64,000 nucleotides of DNA from Desulfallas thermosapovorans DSM 6562 (GCF_008124625.1 NZ_VNHM01000004.1:124001-188000), one strand, 5' to 3'. Shown: positions 36,760-49,286, counted from the first letter of the stretch. Numbers and translations: made by a program. Notes: generated by a model from the letters alone, not told the origin.

Positions 36760-37266
36760 GTGGATGGTGTTATAAATGCTCTGGGCTTGAACAATACACT
36801 GGTGGCACAGGTTTTTAACTTTATTATGTTATTAATTTTCCTGCGTGTTGTAGTATACCCGCACATAGTCAGAATCCTCGAAGAGCGGCAAAACTATATC
36901 GCCAACAGTGTGACGGCGGCCGAAGAAGAAAGAAAACAGGCCGAAGCACTGCGCCAGCAGTATCTGGACGAATTAAACAAAGCTAAAGCCGAAGCCCAGG
37001 AAATTGTCCAGAAGGCGACCAGAGCTGCTGAAGTGCAAGCCCAGGAGATTATCGAATCCGCCAAGGCTGAATCCGCCCGCATCAAGGAATCCGCCTTGCA
37101 GGATATTAACAGGGAGAAGGAGAAAGCTGTTGCAGAATTGCGCGACCAGGTGGCTACATTATCCATACTGGTGGCCAGCAAAGTTGTCAGTGAAAAAATT
37201 ACTGCCGATGTGCAGCGCGGCATGATTGATGAGTTTATCAAAGAGGCAGGGGATCTGCCATGCTAA
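36760..37266 (+). CDS. atpF: ATP synthase subunit b
   Basis: Peripheral stalk protein of 168 residues: one N-terminal membrane helix (FNFIMLLIFLRVVVYP) followed by a long charged coiled coil rich in Ala, Glu, Lys and Arg (residues 35-155). GTG 36760 follows AAGGAAGGAGGG. Its stop overlaps the atpH start by 7 bases. Confidence 0.94.
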   Translation: MDGVINALGLNNTLVAQVFNFIMLLIFLRVVVYPHIVRILEERQNYIANSVTAAEEERKQAEALRQQYLDELNKAKAEAQEIVQKATRAAEVQAQEIIESAKAESARIKESALQDINREKEKAVAELRDQVATLSILVASKVVSEKITADVQRGMIDEFIKEAGDLPC

Positions 37267-37802
37267 AAGGGGCTGTAGCTGGGCGTTATGCCGAGGCACT
37301 TTATGAAATTGCGCTGAAAGAGAAATTGGTTGACCAGTTGGAAGCTGAATTAAAGTCCGTAGTGGAAGTGATTGAGGGATCTGAACAGCTGAAAAAGGTG
37401 CTGTTCCATCCCCGGATTACCGCTGCTGAAAAAAAAGAAGTGCTAAATGGCCTCTTTAAAGATCATATATCCGGTATTGCCATGGATTTCCTTGGTCTTG
37501 TTGTGGATCGCCAGCGGGAGGTATACATTGCCGATATAACCGCATATTTTACCGGTTTGGCCAATAAGGCCCGCAATATCAGTGATGTTCAGGTAACATC
37601 GGCGGTGGAACTGACCAAAGAGGAGAAGAAAAAACTGGCTGCGGTTTTGGCCAAGTCCACCGGTAAGAAGGTTAAGCTCAGCTATAATGTGGATAAAGAA
37701 TTGCTGGGCGGATTGGTGGTTCGCGTCGGTGACAAGGTCATCGACGGCAGCGTGCGTACCCGCTTGCAAACCCTGCGCGAGCACCTCAGACAAATAAGTT
37801 AA
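37260..37802 (+). CDS. atpH: ATP synthase subunit delta
   Basis: A protein of 180 residues that connects F1 to the b stalk. AVAGRYAEALYEIA at the N-terminus and LGGLVVRVGDKVIDGSVR near the C-terminus are family signatures. It starts inside the atpF stop (ATGCTAA). Confidence 0.95.
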   Translation: MLKGAVAGRYAEALYEIALKEKLVDQLEAELKSVVEVIEGSEQLKKVLFHPRITAAEKKEVLNGLFKDHISGIAMDFLGLVVDRQREVYIADITAYFTGLANKARNISDVQVTSAVELTKEEKKKLAAVLAKSTGKKVKLSYNVDKELLGGLVVRVGDKVIDGSVRTRLQTLREHLRQIS

Positions 37803-37826
37803 TAGTGGATAGGGGTGAAACAGTAG

Positions 37827-39335
<1,509 letters not shown>

Positions 39336-39375
39336 AGCGCCCGGCGAATGATATAGCGAGGTGGTGATACACTAG

Positions 39376-40224
39376 ATGGCTAGTTTGCGCGACCTGCGGC
39401 GTCGTATTAAGAGTATCAGCAGCACCCAGAAAATTACCAAGGCCATGAAGGCGGTGGCCGCGGCCAAAATGCGGCGTGCCCAGGAGAATGTGCTGGCTGC
39501 CAGGCCCTTCGCACGGCGGGTGCGGGATGTGCTGGGCAGGGTCGGGTCTGCATCCGTGGGGATGAAGCACCCGCTGCTTGCCGTACGCGAGCCGCAAAAG
39601 GTAGCATATGTAATAGTGACTGCGGACCGCGGCCTGTGCGGAGGCTTTAACGCCAACGTCATCAAAGCGAGCGTTCAGGAGATGAAAAAGCACCAGAACG
39701 CTGATATTATAACTATTGGTCGCAAGGGTAGGGATTACTATCGCAACCGTGGCTACAACATTGCACAGCAATATGTCGGTATCGGCGATGCCAACCTTGA
39801 CCTGACCATTAGAGTGGCCAACTTTGTCATAGACAAATACACAGCCGAAGAATATGATGAAGTTTATTTGATATACAGCCAGTTTGTAAACGTGCTGGTA
39901 CAAAAACCCGTGGTACAGAAGATCTTGCCTGTTGAACCTCCGGAAGGTGAGGCCGGCGAAAAGAAAGTGAATTATATATTCGAACCCGATGCGGAAACCA
40001 TCATGGGCCAAATACTGCCCATGTATATTCAAAACTCGATCTTTCAGGCCCTGTTGGAAACCAACGCCGGTTTCTACAGCGCCCAGATGACGGCTATGGA
40101 TAATGCCACCAAGAATGCTGCGGACATGATTGAAAGGCTGACACTTTCTATGAACCGTGCCCGTCAGGCCGCCATTACCACGGAAATTACCGAGATTGTC
40201 AGCGGCGCTGCCGCTCTTGAGTAA
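39376..40224 (+). CDS. atpG: ATP synthase subunit gamma
   Basis: Central rotor shaft, 282 residues. The N-terminal helix (LRDLRRRIKSISSTQKITKAM), the TADRGLCGGFN motif and the C-terminal helix (TKNAADMIERLTLSMNRARQAAIT) match the family. ATG follows GCGAGGTGGTGA. Confidence 0.97.
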   Translation: MASLRDLRRRIKSISSTQKITKAMKAVAAAKMRRAQENVLAARPFARRVRDVLGRVGSASVGMKHPLLAVREPQKVAYVIVTADRGLCGGFNANVIKASVQEMKKHQNADIITIGRKGRDYYRNRGYNIAQQYVGIGDANLDLTIRVANFVIDKYTAEEYDEVYLIYSQFVNVLVQKPVVQKILPVEPPEGEAGEKKVNYIFEPDAETIMGQILPMYIQNSIFQALLETNAGFYSAQMTAMDNATKNAADMIERLTLSMNRARQAAITTEITEIVSGAAALE

Positions 40225-40336
40225 GCGGGGCGGGGGTTCCGTACGGTAGCCGGTATGAGAAAGGGAATACCCCAACTGATGAATGTCTCCAATTGATTAT
40301 GTTCCGACAATTGAAGGCAAAGGAGGTACGGAATAG

Positions 40337-41764
<1,428 letters not shown>

Positions 41765-41766
41765 GC

Positions 41767-42177
41767 ATGGCGGAAGAAAAACTGCAACGGTTGGAAGTTG
41801 TTACACCCGAGAAAAAGACATACAGCCAGGATATCCGGTTCGTGGTTCTGCCCGGCACCGAGGGTGAATTGGGTATCTTACCCGAGCACGCCCCGCTGGT
41901 CACCTCCCTGAAAACCGGCCTGGTTCGTGTGCAGCATGAGGGAAAAACATTAAAAATAGCCGTCAGCGGCGGCTTTGCCGAGGTGCGTAACAGCAGAGTA
42001 ACCGTTTTGGCCAATGCTGCCGAGCGGGAGGACCAAATCGACGTTCAGCGTGCCCAGGCCGCCAAGGAACGTGCCGAACAACGCCTGGCGTCCGGCGGTT
42101 CGGACATCGACGTGGTCCGAGCCGAAGCCGCTCTGAAAAGGGCCCTCAACCGCCTCAAGGCGGCGGGCCAGGCTTAA
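41767..42177 (+). CDS. atpC: ATP synthase subunit epsilon
   Basis: Regulatory F1 subunit, 136 residues: an N-terminal beta sandwich (VVLPGTEGELGILPEHAPLVTSL) and two C-terminal helices (AQAAKERAEQRL and ALKRALNRLKAAG). It starts 3 bases after the atpD stop and closes the operon. Confidence 0.96.
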   Translation: MAEEKLQRLEVVTPEKKTYSQDIRFVVLPGTEGELGILPEHAPLVTSLKTGLVRVQHEGKTLKIAVSGGFAEVRNSRVTVLANAAEREDQIDVQRAQAAKERAEQRLASGGSDIDVVRAEAALKRALNRLKAAGQA

Positions 42178-42193
42178 ACTTTAACTCAAACTT

Positions 42194-42230
42194 AAAAGGA
42201 AGCAGGGGGACGGTTCCCTTGCTTCCTTTT
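42194..42230 (+). terminator. Terminator of the atp operon (also a Family 3 repeat)
   Basis: AAAAGGAAGCA and TGCTTCCTTTT form the outer stem, with GGG/CCC inside and a GACGGTT loop. The core AAGCA...GACGGTTCCC...TGCTT recurs, inverted, at 44355. Confidence 0.8.
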
Positions 42231-42301
42231 GTGTTTGCCCGGCATGTTTGCTGTGCCGGTGGGTTAAGAAACCCTTTGCTACATTTACTCGAAAAAATAT
42301 T

Positions 42302-42700
42302 TTATGGAATTTCCTGCAAAATCTTATCATTTATAATCAATTGCAAAAAATCAGGCGCTTTAATTATAGCTATCCCCTTGTACTCACCTAACTTTAATAA
42401 ATGTTTATCGCCTGAAATTATATAACTCGATCCGCTGGCAACAGCACATTCAATTATTTTGTTATCGTCAGGGTCAGCAATAACGATATCAATTTTTTCA
42501 GTAGGAGTTATAAAGGTAATTACAGGCAAAAGCCTTCCAATAAAACCATCAACTTCATCATTGGAAAAACGGAATTTTGGATATTGAGTCACCCTGTAAA
42601 ATTCGCTTAATATCTGAGCCGAAAGGCAAAGCTCCAACTTTGATTCCAGAACCATTTCGATGACAGCGGCTTCCGGGCCATTCCATCTTACCACCCTCAT
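42302..42700 (-). pseudogene. PIN-domain toxin remnant lacking the first catalytic Asp
   Basis: A frame of 132 residues resembling the PIN-family toxin component (COG1569-like): LCLSAQILSEFYRVTQYP, ADPDDNKIIECAVASG and IISGDKHLLKL. Family members normally open with a short strand and DTNVxxSAL carrying the first metal-binding Asp. Here the protein opens MRVVRWNGPEAAV, as if about 10 residues had been deleted in frame. No DTN segment is found upstream in any frame. The gene is AT-richer than its neighbours and has no antitoxin partner, so I read it as a decayed, transferred gene; a divergent active form cannot be excluded. Confidence 0.65.
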
Positions 42701-42872
42701 TAAGATATTCTTACATGTATTATATTATGCCTTTTCTTACCCAGCAATATCTATTTACGCTGTTCAATCTGAATGTCCTATCCCACGGGATAACTGGTAA
42801 TTAACGCTGGTATGCACCACAGGCAAACTGGTAACAATAGGTAACATCAATCAACTGCAACGGAGGGATACG

Positions 42873-44123
42873 GTGGAAAAGTTATTTATCAGGGGCGGCA
42901 GGCCTTTACACGGCAAAGTGCGCGTCAGTGGCTCGAAAAACGCCGTGCTGCCCATTATCGCGGCCTGCCTGCTGCCCACATCCCCGTGTACCCTGGAGGA
43001 TATACCCGGCCTGGCGGACGTTCATACCATTTGCCTGGTGTTGCAGCACCTGGGCGCCCGGGTGGAGCGAAAGGGTACAACCCTGGTGATCCACCCGCCG
43101 GAAAAACCCAGCACCGAGGCACCCTATGAATTTGTACGCCAAATGCGGGCCTCATTTTTGGTGATGGGGCCGCTTTTGGCCCGCGCGGGCCTGGCGGCCA
43201 TATCGCTGCCCGGCGGTTGCGCCATCGGCAGCCGGCCCGTCGACCTGCATCTTAAAGGCTTGCAAATGCTGGGTGCCCGCATAGAACACGGTTACGGCAG
43301 CATCCGGGCCAGGGCCGAAAAGGGTGGACTCCGGGGCAACCGTATTTACCTGGACTTTCCCAGCGTGGGGGCCACCGAAAACATCATTATGGCCGCCGTG
43401 CTGGCCCGGGGCCAAACACTGATCGAAAACGCCGCCGAGGAGCCGGAAGTGGTGGACCTGGCCAACTTTCTCTGTGCCATGGGGGCCAAAATTAAAGGGG
43501 CGGGCACCAAAGTGATTAAAATCACCGGGGTTAAAGAGCTGCACGGGGTAACCCATACGGTAATACCGGATCGCATCGAGGCGGGCACCTACCTGGTGGC
43601 CGGGGCCATCACCGGCGGAAATGTCCTGGTGGAGAATGTCATTGCTAACCACGTTAAACCTGTGCTGGCCAAGCTGCTGGAAATGGGCGTAACGGTATAT
43701 GAGGAGAACGACGGCCTTAGGGTTATCGGGCAGCAAGAATACACTGCGGTGGATGTAAAAACCATGCCTTACCCCGGATTTCCCACTGACATGCAGCCCC
43801 AGATGATGGCCCTTTTGACCCGCGCGCGCGGCACTGCAATTATCACCGAAACGGTCTTTGAAAACCGTTTTATGCACGTCAGCGAGTTAAGGCGCATGGG
43901 GGCCCGGATCAAAACGGTGGGACGTAACGCAGTCATCCAGGGGCCGGTTCATTTGAGCGGTGCCCCGGTCAAGGCCACCGACCTCCGGGCCGGAGCGGCC
44001 CTGGTGCTGGCCGGTTTATGTGCCGAGGGAGTCACCGAGGTGAGCAACGTCCACCATATCCAGCGTGGCTATGAACACCTCATGGACAAATTACGCAACC
44101 TGGGCGCTGCCATATGGGCATGA
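42873..44123 (+). CDS. murA: UDP-N-acetylglucosamine 1-carboxyvinyltransferase
   Basis: First committed step of peptidoglycan synthesis, adding enolpyruvate to UDP-GlcNAc. The protein of 416 residues opens with [21 protein letters not shown], has the catalytic Cys in [18 protein letters not shown] (the fosfomycin target form) and [15 protein letters not shown] 42873 follows ACGGAGGGA. Placement between atpC and spoIID matches the B. subtilis murAA locus. Confidence 0.96.
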   Translation: MEKLFIRGGRPLHGKVRVSGSKNAVLPIIAACLLPTSPCTLEDIPGLADVHTICLVLQHLGARVERKGTTLVIHPPEKPSTEAPYEFVRQMRASFLVMGPLLARAGLAAISLPGGCAIGSRPVDLHLKGLQMLGARIEHGYGSIRARAEKGGLRGNRIYLDFPSVGATENIIMAAVLARGQTLIENAAEEPEVVDLANFLCAMGAKIKGAGTKVIKITGVKELHGVTHTVIPDRIEAGTYLVAGAITGGNVLVENVIANHVKPVLAKLLEMGVTVYEENDGLRVIGQQEYTAVDVKTMPYPGFPTDMQPQMMALLTRARGTAIITETVFENRFMHVSELRRMGARIKTVGRNAVIQGPVHLSGAPVKATDLRAGAALVLAGLCAEGVTEVSNVHHIQRGYEHLMDKLRNLGAAIWA

Positions 44124-44128
44124 GGAAG

Positions 44129-44170
44129 CAAGGGGAGCAAGGGGAAGCAAAAGAACCGTCCCCGTGCTCC
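44129..44170 (+). repeat. Family 3 repeat, divergent copy
   Basis: GGGGAGCA pairs with TGCTCCC around a segment containing GAACCGTCCCC, shared with the copies at 42194 (inverted) and 44355. It begins just after the murA stop. Confidence 0.55.
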
Positions 44171-44354
44171 CTCGGCAGCAGCAACGCCCCCGTGCTCCCC
44201 CGTCTCCCGCACCCCCACCTCTGCGGCAGAATAAGTTTAACCCGGATCCCTTTAGGTAATAATTACCTATATAAGCTCATATACTGCTCTATATCGGTAA
44301 AAGTATAGCGGCAGTCTTTATGGGCAAATGAATCGCCACTATGGTAATAATTAC

Positions 44355-44383
44355 GGAAGCAAGAGAACCGTCTCCCTGCTTCC
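44355..44383 (+). repeat. Family 3 repeat, complete copy
   Basis: GGAAGCA pairs with TGCTTCC around AGAGAACCGTCTCCC. Relative to the inverted copy at 42194, an inner A-T pair here is G-C there, a compensatory change. It lies 16 bases before spoIID. Confidence 0.6.
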
Positions 44384-44399
44384 TAAAGGGTGAAGGCGC

Positions 44400-45362
44400 A
44401 TGCGCAAAATATTTATAATTACATTGATATTGGCACTGCTGCTGGCTCTGGGGGTGCCCTGGGTGGTGCAGCGAATGACCGAGCCCAAGGTGCAGGAAGA
44501 GGGCACCATTGTACGACTGTACAGGCATGATACAGACACCGTGGAGCTAATATCGCTGGAGGATTATGTGACGGGGGTGGTGGCGGCCGAAATGCCCGCG
44601 TTATTCCCCGCTGAAGCATTAAAGGCCCAGGCCGTGGCGGCCCGCACCTACGTCGTCAAACGTATGGTGGCCGGCGGGGTGGTGAACAGTTGCCACGAGG
44701 GTGCCGATACATGCGACAACCCCAGCCATGCCCAGGGCTGGTTGACCAGGGAAGCCATGAAGGAACGCTGGGGGAAGTTAAAGTATTACCAGTATTACTA
44801 TAAAATTCGCATGGCCGTGGATGATACCGCCGGGGAGATTATCACCCACCAGGGGCAGCCCATTGACCCGGTGTTTCACGCCGCCTGCGGCGGGCATACC
44901 GAAAACGCGGAGGACGTGTGGAAATTTGCCGTGCCCTACCTGAAGGGAGTGGCCTGCCCCTATGAAGCGGATCCCGAACCGGTTCGCCGGGTGGCCCTGC
45001 CCCTGGAGAAGGTGGCCGGTGCACTGGGCGTGGATCTGCAACCGGTTCCGGTCTCCACCGGCCAGGCTCAACTTATCAAGGTGGTGGAAAGCACAGCCAC
45101 CGGTAGGCCCAAGACTTTACTGGTTGGTGACCGGCATGTGACCGCTTCGGAAATGCGCCAGAAATTGGGCCTGCGCTCCACGAATTTCACCTGGCAGTAC
45201 AGGGACGGCCAAATTATCTTTGCCACCACCGGCTACGGCCATGGTGTGGGTATGTGCCAGTACGGGGCCAAAGGGCTGGCTGAACACGGCTACGATTACA
45301 AACAGATAATTAATCATTACTATACGGGGGTTCAGATTAATAATATCAACAATAATAACTGA
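44400..45362 (+). CDS. spoIID: stage II sporulation protein D (lytic transglycosylase)
   Basis: Membrane-anchored peptidoglycan-cleaving enzyme needed for engulfment. The protein of 320 residues has one N-terminal helix, LEDYVTGVVAAEMPA with the catalytic Glu region, LKAQAVAARTYV, and the zinc-linked HAACGGHTENAEDVW. The C-terminal GYGHGVGMCQYGAKGLAEHG is also characteristic. ATG 44400 follows AAAGGGTGAAGG. Unlike B. subtilis, no spoIIQ follows. Confidence 0.95.
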   Translation: MRKIFIITLILALLLALGVPWVVQRMTEPKVQEEGTIVRLYRHDTDTVELISLEDYVTGVVAAEMPALFPAEALKAQAVAARTYVVKRMVAGGVVNSCHEGADTCDNPSHAQGWLTREAMKERWGKLKYYQYYYKIRMAVDDTAGEIITHQGQPIDPVFHAACGGHTENAEDVWKFAVPYLKGVACPYEADPEPVRRVALPLEKVAGALGVDLQPVPVSTGQAQLIKVVESTATGRPKTLLVGDRHVTASEMRQKLGLRSTNFTWQYRDGQIIFATTGYGHGVGMCQYGAKGLAEHGYDYKQIINHYYTGVQINNINNNN

Positions 45363-45709
45363 AAGCGAATATTAACTGAAAAATGGAAGCATGAAAAATA
45401 AACAACGGGCCATAATAAAACTGTCCAACAACCCCCGGTGTCAAGTATTTTGAAAACCTGGCACCGCTTTACATCCACCACTAATCTTTAAAGGGGGATA
45501 GGTTATGTGGCCCTTTGGGAAAAGATTACGGGAGCAAAACGCGCTGGAAAAACACAGGCGCTGGTTAAAGCGGTGGTTGATGGGCGGCAACCCGCACCGC
45601 TTCATTATTCCAAAAATTTTACAATCATGTATATAAAGTGTTCCGCCGGTAAGAGCATTTCTAACCTCCTCCTGCATATAATGTACTAAATGCCCGGGGA
45701 GGTAAAGCA
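45363..45709 (+). other. Region between spoIID and spoIIID
   Basis: In B. subtilis this place holds spoIIQ. Here it holds a degenerate Family 1 palindrome (45437-45465, GGTGTCA...CACC), a 43-codon frame (45505), and a CATATAAT string near 45674 that resembles a sigma-E -10 element upstream of spoIIID. No larger gene fits. Confidence 0.5.
45505..45636 (+). CDS. possible 43-residue basic, Trp-rich small protein
   Basis: ATG 45505 is 7 nt after a strong AAAGGGGGATAGG site. The predicted protein is rich in Arg, Lys and Trp (KRLREQNALEKHRRW, LKRWL), with a helical amphipathic middle. I know no family match. It sits between spoIID and spoIIID, where a sporulation-specific small protein would be plausible, but coding is supported only by the ribosome site. 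Confidence 0.35.
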   Translation: MWPFGKRLREQNALEKHRRWLKRWLMGGNPHRFIIPKILQSCI

Positions 45710-45970
45710 ATGCAGGAATACATCCAAAAGCGGGTTCTGGAAATTTGTACCTACATACTGGAGACACAGGCCACGGTCCGCCAGGCGGCACAAGTTTTTG
45801 GCGTTAGTAAAAGCACCGTGCATAAAGATATGACCGAAAGGCTTCCCTCATTAAATAAAGAACTGGCTAAGCAGGTAAAAAAGGTACTGGATTATAATAA
45901 GTCCGAGAGGCACTTGCGCGGCGGAGAGGCCACCAGAAAAAAATACCGGCCGGATTTGGAACAAAACTAG
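45710..45970 (+). CDS. spoIIID: sporulation transcription factor SpoIIID
   Basis: A helix-turn-helix DNA-binding protein of 86 residues active in the mother cell. The opening MQEYIQKRVLEICTYILET and the HTH VRQAAQVFGVSKSTVHKDMTERL are diagnostic, as is the basic tail with RHLRGGEATRKKY. ATG 45710 follows GGGGAGGTAAAGC. mbl follows, as in B. subtilis. Confidence 0.97.
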   Translation: MQEYIQKRVLEICTYILETQATVRQAAQVFGVSKSTVHKDMTERLPSLNKELAKQVKKVLDYNKSERHLRGGEATRKKYRPDLEQN

Positions 45971-46209
45971 CATATCTTGGAGGAATTTGTCCCAACAGGT
46001 AGAAATACACTTACGAATAGCTGTCTGTGTAAGTAAATAGCTGATTTCACTGCAAAACAAATTGGGCAGCCCTGTATAATCGATAAAGCAACGCCCGCCA
46101 ATTAAACAAAATTGGTAATTGTTGCATTAAAGCTGGGTGGATGCTGCCTTACGCAGTGAAACATGCCGGGCGGCTTGTTGTTTGTCATTCGGAAAGGGGA
46201 CAAGTTCAG

Positions 46210-47262
46210 ATGCTCCATTTGGGTGCCGATATTGGTATTGATCTGGGCACAGCCAATATATACGTATACGTTAAAGGTAAAGGTATAGTGCTTAAAGAAC
46301 CGTCGGTGGTGGCCATAGACAAATCCTCGGGCAAAGTGATAGCGGTGGGATCAAAAGCCAGGCGTATGCTGGGCCGTACCCCCGGCAACATAGTGGCCAT
46401 CCGGCCGCTGCGCGACGGTGTAATTGCCGACTATGACGTTACCGAAAAAATGCTGCGCTATTTTATCGGTAGAGTCAATGGCAATAAAGTATTATTCAAA
46501 CCCCGGGTCATGGTATGCATACCCTCCGGCGTAACCGGGGTGGAGGAGCGGGCCGTAAGGGAAGCCACCATTCAGGCGGGTGCCAGGCAATCCTTCGTAA
46601 TTGAAGAGCCGCTGGCTGCAGCCCTGGGGGCCGGGCTGGACATATCGCAGCCCGGGGGCACCATGGTGGTTGATATAGGGGGGGGCACCACCGATGTGGC
46701 CGTTCTTTCCCTGGGCGGCATTGTCGCCAGCCGCGCCGTCAGGGTGGGCGGCGATAAATTTGATGAGGCCATTGTCAAATACATACGCAAGGAATTCAAC
46801 CTGGCCATTGGCGAGCGTACCGGGGAAGAAATCAAAGTGGAAATTGCCAACGCCTGCCCCGAAGACAAGCCAATCGTGGAAATGCAGGTCAGGGGCCGGA
46901 ATTTGCTGGACGGTCTTCCCAAGGAAATAACGGTAAACAGCTGGCAAATATATCATGCCATTAGCGAAAACCTGTCTTTGATAGTCAATACCGTTAAAGA
47001 AGTTCTGGAGGAAACACCCCCGGAGCTGGCCTCGGATATCATAGACAAGGGCATTGTCCTCACCGGTGGCGGGGCTTTATTGCAGGACATCGATACATTG
47101 ATTGCCCGTGAAACCGGGCTCAATGTGATCATTGCCGAAGATCCCCTGTCCTGTGTGGCTATAGGTACGGGACGGGCCTTATCTATGCTGCATGTGCTTA
47201 ATCCGCAGCAGAAAAGAAGTCCTCTTCGCAAAGCTGTGAAGGCAAACCACTATGCAGGTTAA
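46210..47262 (+). CDS. mbl: MreB-family cell-shape protein Mbl
   Basis: Actin-like filament protein organising side-wall synthesis, 350 residues. IGIDLGTANIYVYVKGKGI, the phosphate loop DIGGGTTDVAVLSLGG and LTGGGALLQDIDTLI are family motifs. ATG 46210, 9 nt after AAGGGGA, gives the standard N-terminus; the frame is open to 46141 without similarity. Called Mbl rather than MreB from its place after spoIIID. Confidence 0.93.
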   Translation: MLHLGADIGIDLGTANIYVYVKGKGIVLKEPSVVAIDKSSGKVIAVGSKARRMLGRTPGNIVAIRPLRDGVIADYDVTEKMLRYFIGRVNGNKVLFKPRVMVCIPSGVTGVEERAVREATIQAGARQSFVIEEPLAAALGAGLDISQPGGTMVVDIGGGTTDVAVLSLGGIVASRAVRVGGDKFDEAIVKYIRKEFNLAIGERTGEEIKVEIANACPEDKPIVEMQVRGRNLLDGLPKEITVNSWQIYHAISENLSLIVNTVKEVLEETPPELASDIIDKGIVLTGGGALLQDIDTLIARETGLNVIIAEDPLSCVAIGTGRALSMLHVLNPQQKRSPLRKAVKANHYAG

Positions 47263-47378
47263 AGTGAACCATGTATTTTCACCAAACATGTTTGTATGTA
47301 TCCCTTTGGTGTATTACATTTTATTCTTACCGAAACTTGCCGGTGAAAATGGAGGAAATATTAAACAAGGTTTATACC

Positions 47379-47409
47379 GGGCTGTTCGATGGGACAGCTC
47401 AATTTTTTT
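47379..47409 (+). terminator. Rho-independent terminator after mbl
   Basis: GGGCTGT pairs with ACAGCTC (one G-T pair) around an 8-nt loop, followed by AATTTTTTTG. Confidence 0.75.
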
Positions 47410-47521
47410 GTTTAAACTAAACCAAAGGAAAAATTTGCAGGAACAAAAACTTGATTAGTTCGTCTAAAACAAAAGAGGAGTCTGATCAGTTTAATATCAT
47501 TGTCCTTATGGAGGTATCGCT

Positions 47522-49240
47522 GTGATTGTAGTAAAAAAGTGGTTAAGCCGGGTATTTATTATGGTTTTCGTATTGTGCCTGGTTTATCCCGGCATGGCCC
47601 GGGCCAACCCGGATGCCGGCAGTGTGATAATGACACTGGGGCAAACCAAGTACTACGTTGATGAAAAAGCCCACATAATGCCAGTGGCGCCAACTGTTCA
47701 TGAAGGGGTTACGCTGGTGCCCCTGCGGGCAATCTCGGACATTTTCGGATTAAGGGCCACGTGGGAACAATACACGGGAGTTATTAACCTGAAACTGGAA
47801 GATGGGCATACAATGCGAATTGACACCCGTAACAATAAAGCCTACCATAGCGCTACCCCGGGCGCCTTTGATGTTACCACAATCATACAGGATGGCAACA
47901 CTCTGGTGCCGCTGCGATTTTTGGCTCAGAACATGAATTATCAAGTTGACTACAACACAAACAGCAAGGAAATTCGCATCAAAAAACTACCGCCACCCAA
48001 CCAGCCTCCTGTGGCCATGTTCAAGCTGTCCCGGGAAACATATGCCCAGGGCGAAACTATAGAATATGAAGACACCAGCTATGACCCCGACGGCGATGAA
48101 ATTATCGAAAGAAAGTGGGAAGGCAGGGAAAACGCATATTTCGCGCCGGGAGAATACCAAGTTTCCCTCACGGTAAAGGACAGCCGTGGTGCATGGAGTG
48201 AACCGTTTGTCCGGAATATAAAAATCACCGAAGAAGAGCTCATGGACCAATTGACCTATTACTTGCACAATCCCGTGCTGGGTAAAAACATCGATGTTTC
48301 AGGGATACCCGTGCTGAGCCTCAATACACTGAACCGGGTGGTTACCCAGACCAGAGAGAGCTTCTTACTTAGTGACAATCCCGAGACCTTTAAAAGGGAC
48401 GGTATATTATACAAAGACGAGGTTGTGGGCGACAACCGCATTCTATACCATCACGCCAACGGCACAAACCAGGACAAAAGCGTTTATTTGCTGGCCATTA
48501 ACAACGGTTCCGAACCCGCTACGGTTCAGGTGAAGCGGCATGGCGTGGCGGGGCCTGCGGACCCCATGGGCGTAGGCCGTTTGGCCGCCTACAATTTCCT
48601 GGGATTTGACCCCTCCCGGGCGTATACCCTGGAACTGCAGCCGGGGGAAAAAGTTATATTAAACAAGGACGCCAAAAATCCATTAAGGCCCGGCCAGACT
48701 GTGCATGGCATTTTCGACGTCCATTCGGATAACCCTGTCACCTTTGCAGTTGTTGCGGTGGGAAAACAGGATCCCATAAATGATTATGATGAACTAATTA
48801 TGCTGCCCCGGGAGGAAACCCATACCAGAGGCACCTTTCAATTGCCCAGCCGCAACATGACGGTACGCGTAACTGATAACCAACCCTCGAGACTTATCAT
48901 CGCCGACGGAAAGGATGATACCTTTCTTTACGGCAAGGACTTAACCAGTGGCCGAAATGTGGTTTATACCAGAAACGTGGGCAACTACGGAGTGGTTTAC
49001 AGTATTACCATTGAGTCCCGGTACAGAGTTGGTTTGTTGCTGAACCCCCGGGGAGGTACCTTTGCCGGGGCCGGCAGTTGGGACGGAGAACCCTTTTATA
49101 TTCCCGAAAGCGGTATCATGAAGACCAAGGAAGAAGCTGCCCTGCTGGGTATTATCGAACCAGGGGAGCGCAAAGTGCTGCAATTCATTCCCCCGGGGGG
49201 TTCTTATTTACCTGTGAATATATTGGTAATTCCCTTTTAA
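47522..49240 (+). CDS. secreted protein with copper-amine-oxidase stalk-like domain and PKD domain
   Basis: An exported protein of 572 residues: a signal peptide ending near PGMARA, two copies of the copper amine oxidase N-terminal (stalk) motif (TLVPLRAISDIFG and TLVPLRFLAQNM, residues 40-155), a PKD-like domain (AMFKLSRETYAQGE...DTSYDPDGDEI, 160-240), and a long C-terminal part that I do not recognise. No membrane anchor or SLH domain is seen. GTG 47522 follows TTATGGAGGT. The stalk domain is common in Firmicute surface proteins and does not imply an oxidase. It lies just before the SLH subtilase. Confidence 0.8.
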   Translation: MIVVKKWLSRVFIMVFVLCLVYPGMARANPDAGSVIMTLGQTKYYVDEKAHIMPVAPTVHEGVTLVPLRAISDIFGLRATWEQYTGVINLKLEDGHTMRIDTRNNKAYHSATPGAFDVTTIIQDGNTLVPLRFLAQNMNYQVDYNTNSKEIRIKKLPPPNQPPVAMFKLSRETYAQGETIEYEDTSYDPDGDEIIERKWEGRENAYFAPGEYQVSLTVKDSRGAWSEPFVRNIKITEEELMDQLTYYLHNPVLGKNIDVSGIPVLSLNTLNRVVTQTRESFLLSDNPETFKRDGILYKDEVVGDNRILYHHANGTNQDKSVYLLAINNGSEPATVQVKRHGVAGPADPMGVGRLAAYNFLGFDPSRAYTLELQPGEKVILNKDAKNPLRPGQTVHGIFDVHSDNPVTFAVVAVGKQDPINDYDELIMLPREETHTRGTFQLPSRNMTVRVTDNQPSRLIIADGKDDTFLYGKDLTSGRNVVYTRNVGNYGVVYSITIESRYRVGLLLNPRGGTFAGAGSWDGEPFYIPESGIMKTKEEAALLGIIEPGERKVLQFIPPGGSYLPVNILVIPF

Positions 49241-49286
49241 TTAGTTAATATTGTTAAATATTAATTACTTCAAATAAGAGGTTTTA

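Noticed and set aside
47252-47458. 68-codon frame after mbl
   Set aside because: It begins inside mbl, has no ribosome site and runs through the terminator hairpin.
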